Of a DNA stretch of 14,258 bases, positions 7,747 through 14,258 are shown in pieces. Below the pieces are notes generated by a model. That model had not been told where the DNA came from. It saw only the letters and a program-made list of their open reading frames with translations, and ran no database searches. Both the position numbers and the translations under genes were made by a program. Position 1 is the first letter of the stretch; each line of letters begins with the position of its first letter. This stretch comes from Deltaproteobacteria bacterium (GTDB taxonomy: Bacteria; Desulfobacterota; Binatia; UBA9968), in contig JAHFAP010000055.1 of assembly GCA_023250495.1 (NCBI GenBank), forward strand, positions 1 through 14,258, read 5' to 3'.

Positions 7747-8982
7747 CTAAAGGAGGGCGGTTCTTAGAAAGTTGAGAGCGGCCTGCGAGGCACCGAGGAT
7801 CACCCGCTCCCGATCGCCCTGGAAACGGAAATGGCGCGCGTCGCTCTGCCCGCGCCGGGCGATTCCCATCCAAACAGTGCCCACGGGTTTCTCCGCGCTT
7901 CCCCCTGATGGTCCGGCGATTCCGGTGATGCTGAGGCCGATGTCCGCGTCCGCCTGGCGCAAGACTCCCTCAGCCATCTCCAGGGCCGTCTCCCGGCTCA
8001 CCGCTCCATGCTGCTCCAGCGTGGCTCTTTTGACGCCTAAAAATTGGATTTTGGACTCGTTGGAATAACTCACAATCGAATTCTTAAAGTAGGCCGAGCT
8101 GCCGGGGACGCGCGTGATTCTATGTCCGACGTAGCCGCCGGTGCAAGACTCGGCCAAGGCCAAAGTCCAGCCCTTCTCCTGGAGAAGTTTGCCTACGATC
8201 TCTTCTAAGGTGACCTCTCCTTCGCCGTAGATATAAGGACCGATGAACTCTCTGATCCTGGCTGTGAGCTCGGAGAAATTCTTCTCTCTCTCTTTGCCTC
8301 CCCAGATCGTCAGGCGCAGCGTGAGGTCCGGATAGTGAGCGCGGAAAGAGAGCCTTGCCTCTGGGGGAAGCAAGACGGGCTTCAATATGTCATCTAGCCT
8401 GGATTCCGTCAAGCCGTGGATTTTGAAGGCGCAGGCGGATACTTCCTCACCGCCCCCGCTCGCTTGCGCGATCCATGGAAGGACGGTGTCCTGCATCATA
8501 ACTTCCATCTCTCGGGGGACTCCTGAGAGCCAGAGGAGATACTTTTTATCCGCCGTCTCGACCCGGAAGCCCGGCGCGGTCCCCATGGGATTGGGAATGA
8601 TCTCCGCTCCCTCGGGGAACAGAGCCTGCTTCAAGTTGTTAAGGGTCCAAGGAAGGCCGCGTGACTCAAACCTCCGTTTCAGAGCCGCGGCCACCTCCTC
8701 GTCCATCTTGAGCGGCCGCCCGAAGTATTCCGCCGCGACCTCGCTGGTGAGGTCGTCTGCGGTCGGGCCCAAGCCGCCGGTGCCGATGACGAGGTCGCCA
8801 AGCTCCAACCCATGCTGCAGCGCCCAGAGGAGCCTATCCTTCGTATCTCCGACCTTGAGGATCGCGACCACTTCAAGGCCGAGGGAATAGAACTTGTCCG
8901 CGATATCGGCTGAGTTCGTGTCCACGACCCGCCCGGTCATCAGCTCGTCGCCGGTGCTGAGGATCACCACTTTACGGATCAT
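7747..8982 (-). CDS. cinA: CinA family protein (ADP-ribose pyrophosphatase / NMN deamidase)
   Basis: This two-domain enzyme of pyridine nucleotide salvage has 411 residues, normal for full-length CinA. The N-terminal MoCF-like domain carries STGDELMTGR (9-18) and GTGGLGPTADDLTSE (67-81), linked to ADP-ribose/CoA pyrophosphatase activity. The C-terminal PncC domain carries AESCTGG (277-283) and SITGIAGPSGG (about 351-361), linked to deamidation of nicotinamide mononucleotide. Both domains look intact. ATG 8982 overlaps the pgpA stop (ATGA), has GGTGGGG upstream and gives MIRKVVILSTGDEL, the normal N-terminus. ATG 8997 would add five residues. In some bacteria cinA is co-expressed with recA and linked to competence; here recA is two genes downstream on the same strand. 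Confidence 0.96.
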   Translation of the reverse strand: MIRKVVILSTGDELMTGRVVDTNSADIADKFYSLGLEVVAILKVGDTKDRLLWALQHGLELGDLVIGTGGLGPTADDLTSEVAAEYFGRPLKMDEEVAAALKRRFESRGLPWTLNNLKQALFPEGAEIIPNPMGTAPGFRVETADKKYLLWLSGVPREMEVMMQDTVLPWIAQASGGGEEVSACAFKIHGLTESRLDDILKPVLLPPEARLSFRAHYPDLTLRLTIWGGKEREKNFSELTARIREFIGPYIYGEGEVTLEEIVGKLLQEKGWTLALAESCTGGYVGHRITRVPGSSAYFKNSIVSYSNESKIQFLGVKRATLEQHGAVSRETALEMAEGVLRQADADIGLSITGIAGPSGGSAEKPVGTVWMGIARRGQSDARHFRFQGDRERVILGASQAALNFLRTALL

Positions 8983-9497
8983 ACCAGGCCCCACCATAAG
9001 AGCAGGCGGAGGATCACGACGGTATAGAGTCCTGCGATCAGGTCGTCCAACATCACCCCGAGCCCTCCTGAGATTCTCTCCGCTCGCGCGGCGGGAAACA
9101 CCTTTATGATATCGAAAAAGCGAAACAGAAGAAAAGCCAGGGCTACCGGCTTAAGCTGGGGAGGGGCAAAGAAATTGGCCAGCAAAAAGCCGGCGACCTC
9201 GTCAATCACGATTTTTGGGCAGTCGTTTTCTTGAAAGATCTCCTCTCCCTGCTTGCATAACCATGTGGCAATTCCGACAAACGCGATGAAGGTGAGTAGC
9301 GAGAGGGGCAGCGAAGCGTTGGCCATACGGTTTAAGGCCAAGGAGAAGGGAATCGCCACGATCGTGCCGGCGGTGCCGGGGAACCAGGGAAGATACCCTG
9401 TGCCCGCGCCCGTGACGAAAAATAAAATTAGCCGCTGCAGCTTAGGAGACTGGGGTGGCGGCCAACTCGGCGAGGAAAAGCTGCTTCCGGTTTTCAA
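8979..9497 (-). CDS. pgpA: Phosphatidylglycerophosphatase A
   Basis: PgpA removes phosphate from phosphatidylglycerophosphate to give phosphatidylglycerol at the inner membrane. The 172 residues show the family segments TGAGTGYLPWFPGTAGT (29-45), VIDEVAG (97-103), FRFFDIIKVFP (125-135) and GGLGVMLDDLIAG (144-156), with hydrophobic membrane segments near 45-80, 100-130 and at the C-terminus. In the third motif a valine follows the lysine where E. coli and many homologues have proline. The only usual start codon before the core is TTG 9497, with GAGGG just upstream. It lies inside the preceding M23 gene, so the two coding regions overlap by 56 bases. Its stop overlaps the cinA start by four bases. 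Confidence 0.92.
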   Translation of the reverse strand: MKTGSSFSSPSWPPPQSPKLQRLILFFVTGAGTGYLPWFPGTAGTIVAIPFSLALNRMANASLPLSLLTFIAFVGIATWLCKQGEEIFQENDCPKIVIDEVAGFLLANFFAPPQLKPVALAFLLFRFFDIIKVFPAARAERISGGLGVMLDDLIAGLYTVVILRLLLWWGLV

Positions 9498-10836
9498 AGG
9501 CCCTCAGCAGAGCCGGCTCGACCTGATCTTCAGCGGGGAATTCAAAACTAAGCGGATCCACGTACTCACGATTCTTGTAAATCTCAAAGTGAAGGTGCGC
9601 TCCGGTGCTCAGGCCCGAAGAGCCGACATAGCCGATGACCTGCCCTTTTTGCACCGTTGCGCCATTGCGGATGCCTAGCGCCACTTTCTGCAAGTGAGCA
9701 TAGCGCGAGGAATAGACCGGATCATGCTCGATCTCGATCATCCTGCCGTAGCCGCCCTTTCTCCATCCCGCATAGAGAATCTTGCCGCTACCGATCGCGC
9801 GCACGGTCGTGCCCAGCTTGGCGGCGAAGTCGATGCCGTGATGGGGACGATCAATTAGCAGAATGGGGTGGAGACGGGAGTGGGAGAAGGTCGAGGTGAT
9901 ATTGGTGAACTCCAGAGGAAAACGGAGGAAAGCGCGGGCCAAGGTCCTGCCGTCCGGATCGTAATAGCCACCCTTGCCCTTGTCCTTTTCAAAATACATC
10001 GCAAAGTAGCGCCGGCCAGCGTTGATCAGCTCGGCGGCGAGAATTTTGAACGAAGTCTTGTTTGTGCTCCCCTTGCGCGAACGCTCTTCGTATAAGACCT
10101 TGAAGGTGTCCCCTTTCTGGATCTCCTTGTCAAAGTCGATTTCCCAGGAAAAGATATCCGCGAGCTGGGAGAGGAGCGTTTGATTCAGGCCGACCCGGGC
10201 GCCGTCTTCAAAAAGCGATCTCTCGACCACCCCGCCGGCGGTTTTGAGCTCGACGTCATAGGGCCTCTCGCGCTTGCTGAAGACGATTCCTTTGGTTCCC
10301 TTTTCCCACGTCAGGATTGAATCCTCGTTCTGCTCGATCTCGAGCGCCTTGAGCTGCCCTTTTCCTTTTTGGGCGCGGCTCGAAGAGGCGGGGCCGCTTA
10401 AATAGAATTGCACTTCCTTTCCGGGACGGAAGGCGCTCAGCGGGAGCTGCTTTTGGATCGACTGAATCCAGAGTTTTCTTTCCTGCGGGGAGAGCCCATA
10501 ACGGACGAAAAGCTTGCTCAGCGTGTCCCCCGGCTGGATCTTGTAGGTGACTCTTTTTAGGGCGCTGAGCCCGTCAGGTGGTGTAAGCTCCTGGTCGGGG
10601 AGCGGCAGAGTCAGGGCGCCGACTTTGTTTCCTGTGTCCTTGAGAGGAGGAAGAAGCTGTTGTCCTTCCGCTGCCGCGAGGGCCGGTTGCCCGGCTAGGA
10701 CTTCAACTGGAAGCCCGGCAAGCGCGGCGATGAGACTGCCGGTGGCAAGTAGGAGTTTAGAGACCATGAGACAGAGTCCGGTAGCGCCCTCTATCTCCTG
10801 CCTCGTTTTCGAAATCATGTGCTTATGGCGAGACAT
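9442..10836 (-). CDS. LysM/M23 family murein DD-endopeptidase (MepM-like)
   Basis: This is a probable exported or membrane-anchored zinc peptidase cutting peptide cross-links in peptidoglycan. From ATG 10836 it has 464 residues. A hydrophobic signal or anchor lies at about 20-42 (MVSKLLLATGSLIAALAG), then a LysM-like region at about 96-145 (YKIQPGDTLSKLFVRYGLS), a middle region as in Csd3/MepM proteins, and the M23 domain near 310-430. The zinc motifs are intact: HHGID (H333, D336) and HLHFE (H414, H416). The start is uncertain. GTG 10905 is in frame and shares one base with the preceding stop, and ATG 10767 would begin exactly at the signal peptide. I chose 10836 because a promoter-like element lies just before it. 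The 3' end overlaps pgpA by 56 bases. Confidence 0.9.
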   Translation of the reverse strand: MSRHKHMISKTRQEIEGATGLCLMVSKLLLATGSLIAALAGLPVEVLAGQPALAAAEGQQLLPPLKDTGNKVGALTLPLPDQELTPPDGLSALKRVTYKIQPGDTLSKLFVRYGLSPQERKLWIQSIQKQLPLSAFRPGKEVQFYLSGPASSSRAQKGKGQLKALEIEQNEDSILTWEKGTKGIVFSKRERPYDVELKTAGGVVERSLFEDGARVGLNQTLLSQLADIFSWEIDFDKEIQKGDTFKVLYEERSRKGSTNKTSFKILAAELINAGRRYFAMYFEKDKGKGGYYDPDGRTLARAFLRFPLEFTNITSTFSHSRLHPILLIDRPHHGIDFAAKLGTTVRAIGSGKILYAGWRKGGYGRMIEIEHDPVYSSRYAHLQKVALGIRNGATVQKGQVIGYVGSSGLSTGAHLHFEIYKNREYVDPLSFEFPAEDQVEPALLRAFENRKQLFLAELAATPVS

Positions 10837-10854
10837 CGGCCTAAATTTCTGCTG

Positions 10855-10883
10855 TTGATAACCTTTTTTACCCGAGATGTCAA
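10855..10883 (-). promoter_or_regulatory. Putative internal promoter ahead of the M23 peptidase gene
   Basis: A perfect -35 TTGACA (10883-10878) is followed after 17 bases by TATCAA (10860-10855), four of six matches to the -10 consensus. Transcription would start near 10848, only about a dozen bases before ATG 10836. This would let the peptidase and downstream genes be expressed apart from the VWA cluster. The basis is pattern match only. Confidence 0.4.
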
Positions 10884-10904
10884 CCCGGCAGCGGCTGTCC
10901 CTCA

Positions 10905-13451
10905 CTAGGCTTCGCTCAGGAAAAACCTTCTAAAGAAGAGCTCCAGCAGAAAGAGGAGAGCGCAAAGGAAGATGAAATAGGAGCGCAGGGGCGTGACTAT
11001 GGGCACAGCGTCAGTCTTATATTCCCGCTCCAGGCTGGGCAAGCTGGGATTGATGGTCCCGCCGGTGGCTAGGGCAATCCGTTCCAGTAAAGGAAGATTG
11101 AAGTCGCCCCAGGGAATTTCCGCCTTGGGCTCTGCGGCAAGGGTATAGCCCACCGCCGGATAACTGATCGTCTGCCCACGCCGTTCCTCCCTAAGCTCGA
11201 TGCGGTAGTTCCCAGCGGAGGCAAACGGCAGCTCGGCCCGGTAATGGCCAGGGGCCAGCCGCTTCAAGATCCCCTCTCCCTTCATGCTCTTATAGCTATA
11301 CGAATAGCCGAAAGGATTGCCGTCCGATTCTTCGCCGTAGAGATAGAGATCCAAGACTGCCTGATTGCCCGAGAGATTGATCCTGATCTCATGAGGAGGA
11401 AGGGTTTCCCGCCCCGGGCGCAGCCAGTCAAAAACCTTTCCCCAAAATCTCTCTAACCCTCCCCAAGGAATCCACTCCTTCGACCAACGGCCGGCCTGGT
11501 CCGTCGTAAAGGCGACTGCCTTGCCTTTACCATACCTCCACGACGCCAAGAGCGGAGAATTTTTTCCATCATGCGGTATCATCAGGTCCAGACGTGCGCC
11601 CCTCTTGAGCTCTGTTTCGACGTAGCCTTTCATGGGCGGAAAGGATCGGTCCGGCAAGCCGGCTAAGATCTCCGAGCCTGTTGCCGCCACGGGAATGAAG
11701 TCCTTCTCTTGCTGCGGGCTCTCCGGGGGTCTTTGTGGGGTCTGTTGCACAGCGATTTGCGGCAGGGTGGATGCGTCGTTGGTGTGATGAAAAAGGCCGC
11801 CGCCGTACTGGGCGATCCGCTTCATAAGAGGAACATCGGCCTTCTCACCTATGGCGACGGTTGAGACTGTGATTTTGAGATTGTTCTTCATCACGGTGAC
11901 TAAATCGATGTAGTCGCTTCGGCTGCCGCCAAGTTCAATTCCGTCACTTAGAACGATCACATGCTTGTGACCAGCGGGTTGGCTCCGAAGCTGAGGCATC
12001 GCTTGCTCCAGAGCCGGAAGAAGATAGGTCTGTCCCCCGGCTACGAGGCGGTCAATTTGCGCGCCAAAGGTCGGGCGGATTTTTTTGACCTGGGACAGAG
12101 GAACGACCACGAAGGCCTCTGTGTCAAAACCGATCACGCCGATGAGGTCATCCTCGCTGAGTTGTCCTATGACTGCCTTGGCCGCCTCCTTGGCATAGAC
12201 AAGCTTGTTCTCGTCGCGCATGCTGCCGGATTTGTCGATGATGACTATCACGGCCCGACTCCTCTCCTCCTCTTTGGGCTCGCTCAGCTCGACCGGCAAG
12301 ACCGCCTCGATCGGAGTTTGCCGGTAGCCTCCGGCCGCAAAGCTGCCGTCGTCCCCCAACATGAGAAAGCTGTTTCCCGCATTCACGTGCCGCTCGATGG
12401 CGCCGAGATAAGCCGGAGAAAATTTTTCTCTCTCCACATTGTTAAAGATGACGACGCCGTAGTCGGTGGGTGAAGGCGGCGAGGCGCCGGCGGTGAGTGA
12501 GGTGACCTCGAAGCCGCGCCGCTTAAGGAGCTCCTCGATGTAGCTGCCCTCGCCAGCGCGCCCGTTCAGCAGCAGCACTTTCTCCTTGCTCTGAACCGCA
12601 ACCCAGGCGGTCGCCTGATTGTCCTGAGGAAAAAGATCGGCGTTGGGGTCGCGAGGGGTGAATTGCGCTTGGAATGAAAGCAGCCCGCCCTCGTTGAGAG
12701 CAGTCTGATAGGCAAAGATCTGACCTCCCGGCTTAAGCCTCACCGCCTCAGTCTTGAGCGGCTGGCCGTTGCGCTTAAGGAGCAAACTCCCCTCGACCTC
12801 CCTGGTGCCGTAGTTCTCCAGAAGCACTCTCAAGTTGATAGCTTCACCTCTGGTTCCCTCGTACGGCGCCACGACTTTTTTCACTGCAACGTTGGCTGTT
12901 GCGGGTTGCTCCGGTGGCAGCACCGGGAAAACCCTGATGCCGGCCTGTCCGAGCGACGGCAGCAGGCGCTCCACGTCGCCTTCCGTTTCCCAGCCATCGG
13001 TAAAGAGAAAAACACTCCGCGGGGCTGAGGGCAGACGCAGCAGAGTGGAGAAAAGCGCTTCCAGGTTGGTCTGCTCCGGCTTGATCCGCTCGCTTGGTAT
13101 TTTTCCCTTCAGCCAGCGCTGCCAGTCTTTCACCTCCTCGGCCGCGCCGCCGAAAACGAAGACATGATCACCGGTTTGGGGAACGAGACTCTGCTGGGCC
13201 ATCCAGAGCCTCATCCCGTCGGGGATGCTCCGGGAGAGGTCAAAGGCAAAGATTCGCGCTCCCGGTTTTGTCGCTTGTTTTACATCCCGCGGATCGGCCA
13301 GTGCCAAAACCAGAAGCAACAGGACGACAGAGCGCCACAAAATTGCAGGGAGAGAGAGCCGTCGCCAGCGCAGCCAAAGCAGTGGCAAGAGAATGAGTAA
13401 CAGTAGAAACAGCGGTTGAGCAAATTGGAGTTGAGAGAGAAAACCGCTCAT
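10905..13451 (-). CDS. Membrane protein with two VWA domains and a GATase-like segment
   Basis: This large (848 residues) inner-membrane protein resembles the VWA proteins of MoxR/BatA clusters. Two N-terminal hydrophobic segments lie at about 12-27 and 37-53. The first VWA domain (about 66-185) has a complete MIDAS set: DLSRS (71-75), QTNLEA with T128, and FTDG with D152. A beta-rich stretch and a glutamine-amidotransferase-like fold (about 290-390, KVLLLNGRAGEGSYIEELL) follow. The second VWA domain (about 399-565) also has a full MIDAS: DKSGS (406-410), GGQTYL with T475, and SDG (502-504). A final hydrophobic segment (ends about 844) anchors the C-terminus. The function is unknown; the family is tied to envelope stress or chaperone-like roles with MoxR ATPases. 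ATG 13451 is chosen, with GGTG upstream; TTG 13463 and GTG 13460 are in frame. Confidence 0.85.
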   Translation of the reverse strand: MSGFLSQLQFAQPLFLLLLILLPLLWLRWRRLSLPAILWRSVVLLLLVLALADPRDVKQATKPGARIFAFDLSRSIPDGMRLWMAQQSLVPQTGDHVFVFGGAAEEVKDWQRWLKGKIPSERIKPEQTNLEALFSTLLRLPSAPRSVFLFTDGWETEGDVERLLPSLGQAGIRVFPVLPPEQPATANVAVKKVVAPYEGTRGEAINLRVLLENYGTREVEGSLLLKRNGQPLKTEAVRLKPGGQIFAYQTALNEGGLLSFQAQFTPRDPNADLFPQDNQATAWVAVQSKEKVLLLNGRAGEGSYIEELLKRRGFEVTSLTAGASPPSPTDYGVVIFNNVEREKFSPAYLGAIERHVNAGNSFLMLGDDGSFAAGGYRQTPIEAVLPVELSEPKEEERSRAVIVIIDKSGSMRDENKLVYAKEAAKAVIGQLSEDDLIGVIGFDTEAFVVVPLSQVKKIRPTFGAQIDRLVAGGQTYLLPALEQAMPQLRSQPAGHKHVIVLSDGIELGGSRSDYIDLVTVMKNNLKITVSTVAIGEKADVPLMKRIAQYGGGLFHHTNDASTLPQIAVQQTPQRPPESPQQEKDFIPVAATGSEILAGLPDRSFPPMKGYVETELKRGARLDLMIPHDGKNSPLLASWRYGKGKAVAFTTDQAGRWSKEWIPWGGLERFWGKVFDWLRPGRETLPPHEIRINLSGNQAVLDLYLYGEESDGNPFGYSYSYKSMKGEGILKRLAPGHYRAELPFASAGNYRIELREERRGQTISYPAVGYTLAAEPKAEIPWGDFNLPLLERIALATGGTINPSLPSLEREYKTDAVPIVTPLRSYFIFLCALLFLLELFFRRFFLSEA

Positions 13452-13470
13452 GCTTTGCACCAAGCCCGAT

Positions 13471-14258
13471 TTATTTTACTCCGGAACTGACAGCCATTCC
13501 CCGTCGCGGCTCAACTGAAGCCGGGTTGATAAACCATTCCAGCAACAGCAGCACAAGAGAGACGAGTAGCAGATAGGGCCAGAGCGACGCGTAGAACGAG
13601 CGGCTTGTCATAGGATTTGATTCCTCGCGCAGTTGGATAACCGCAGGGTTGGTGAGATCAGACTCTCTCACGTCATTGAGATTGACTGCAAAGAACCTTT
13701 TCTCCTCCCCGCGTGCCGCCTGATAAAGCCCCTGAGAATAGGTCCGAGAAAAGATGTCTAAGGTTTCCTGAAGCCCAATCTTTTCGCCGTCCGGAGTCAG
13801 TAAAATCTCTCCCTCGCGAAGTTGCGGATGAAGCGGCTCGCCCGTGGCGCTGGCGGTGTTGACCTGGGCTTCGTGGAACCACTCGAGCAGGTTCAAGGTG
13901 AAGATCGACATCGGCATGTTCTGCCGTCCGAGGAAAGGAAATGGGTCAAAGCCCAGGGCGAGGTAGCGAAAGTTTTTTTGCTGCAGCGCGACCGCCAGCG
14001 GCCCCTCCGTGCCTTGGATGATCGCCTCTCCAATGGCGACGGGCTTGAGCGGCCGCGTATAAGCGGGTCGAAAGAGGGCAAAATTAATGTAGCGGGTCAG
14101 CGGATGGGGCTCGCGCCAGCCGGAGACAGCTGGCCGAGAAGAAGCCGCTCCGACGGCGACCAGAGGATTCTGATTCGGCGGCAGAACGAAAAGGGCATGG
14201 CTCTCCGGCAAGACAGCCGGAGCGGAATAATGGAAGATCTCGAGCGAGTGAGGCTCGA
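13471..14258 (-). CDS. BatA-like membrane protein, C-terminal part (start off the window)
   Basis: The reading frame is open from the right edge of the window to TAA 13473-13471, giving about 261 residues of an incomplete protein. There is no stop between 14258 and the first possible internal start (TTG 14211), so the gene continues upstream. Visible is a soluble region with LEIFHYSAPAV, ALFVLPPNQNPLVAVG and FLGRQNMPMSIFTLNLLEWF. Near the C-terminus is one strong membrane helix, FYASLWPYLLLVSLVLLLLEW, followed by a short basic tail. This layout matches the C-terminal half of BatA-type VWA proteins with a GATase-like region. The VWA part itself would lie outside, so the family call is an inference from layout and from the next gene, which follows after 19 bases. 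Confidence 0.65.
   Translation of the reverse strand, partial: EPHSLEIFHYSAPAVLPESHALFVLPPNQNPLVAVGAASSRPAVSGWREPHPLTRYINFALFRPAYTRPLKPVAIGEAIIQGTEGPLAVALQQKNFRYLALGFDPFPFLGRQNMPMSIFTLNLLEWFHEAQVNTASATGEPLHPQLREGEILLTPDGEKIGLQETLDIFSRTYSQGLYQAARGEEKRFFAVNLNDVRESDLTNPAVIQLREESNPMTSRSFYASLWPYLLLVSLVLLLLEWFINPASVEPRRGMAVSSGVK

Noticed and set aside
7745..7873. N-terminal extension of thpR starting inside cinA
   Set aside because: The extra 43 residues are Arg/Pro-rich, unlike the family, and the DNA codes for the conserved end of CinA in another frame.

Overview
The window is a gene-dense piece of bacterial chromosome of moderately high GC. All twelve recognisable protein genes lie on the minus strand, so transcription runs from base 14258 towards base 1. 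The mix of a deltaproteobacterial-style pgpA-cinA-thpR-recA-recX-alaS run, a PhoH/YbeY pair, and a BatA-like VWA cluster next to an M23 peptidase suggests an uncultured Gram-negative bacterium of the Deltaproteobacteria/Binatota/NC10 sort. That placement rests on gene order and protein style recalled from knowledge; no search was run. No tRNA, rRNA, CRISPR array, transposase or phage gene is visible.

In transcription order the first block is an envelope cluster. It starts with the C-terminal part of a BatA-like membrane protein (13471-14258, cut by the window edge). Next is a large membrane protein with two von Willebrand A domains (10905-13451), then a LysM/M23 murein endopeptidase (9442-10836) and phosphatidylglycerophosphatase A (8979-9497). 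The second block is nucleotide, RNA and DNA maintenance: cinA (7747-8982), thpR (7178-7744), recA (6041-7087) and recX (5574-6044). The third block concerns translation and ribosome quality: alaS (2925-5567), yjbQ (2500-2925), phoH (1466-2503), ybeY (999-1439) and prfB (1-892, C-terminus outside the window).

Genes are packed very tightly. Most junctions overlap by 1-4 bases (ATGA, GTGA, TGATG types) or have gaps below 20 bases, and M23/pgpA overlap by 56 bases. This suggests polycistronic transcription with translational coupling. Only two gaps are of note. The 90-base thpR-recA gap holds a perfect 28-base palindrome that also supplies the thpR stop codon. The 106-base ybeY-prfB gap is preceded by a promoter with a perfect TATAAT box. 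No gene-free stretch exceeds 300 bases.

The best-supported special feature is the classical autoregulatory +1 programmed frameshift in prfB: an internal AGGAGG, three bases, then CTT-TGA-C. Without it RF2 would stop after 23 codons. The window otherwise looks like ordinary conserved chromosome. I found no convincing undescribed system; the palindrome and the double-VWA protein are the items most worth a second look.
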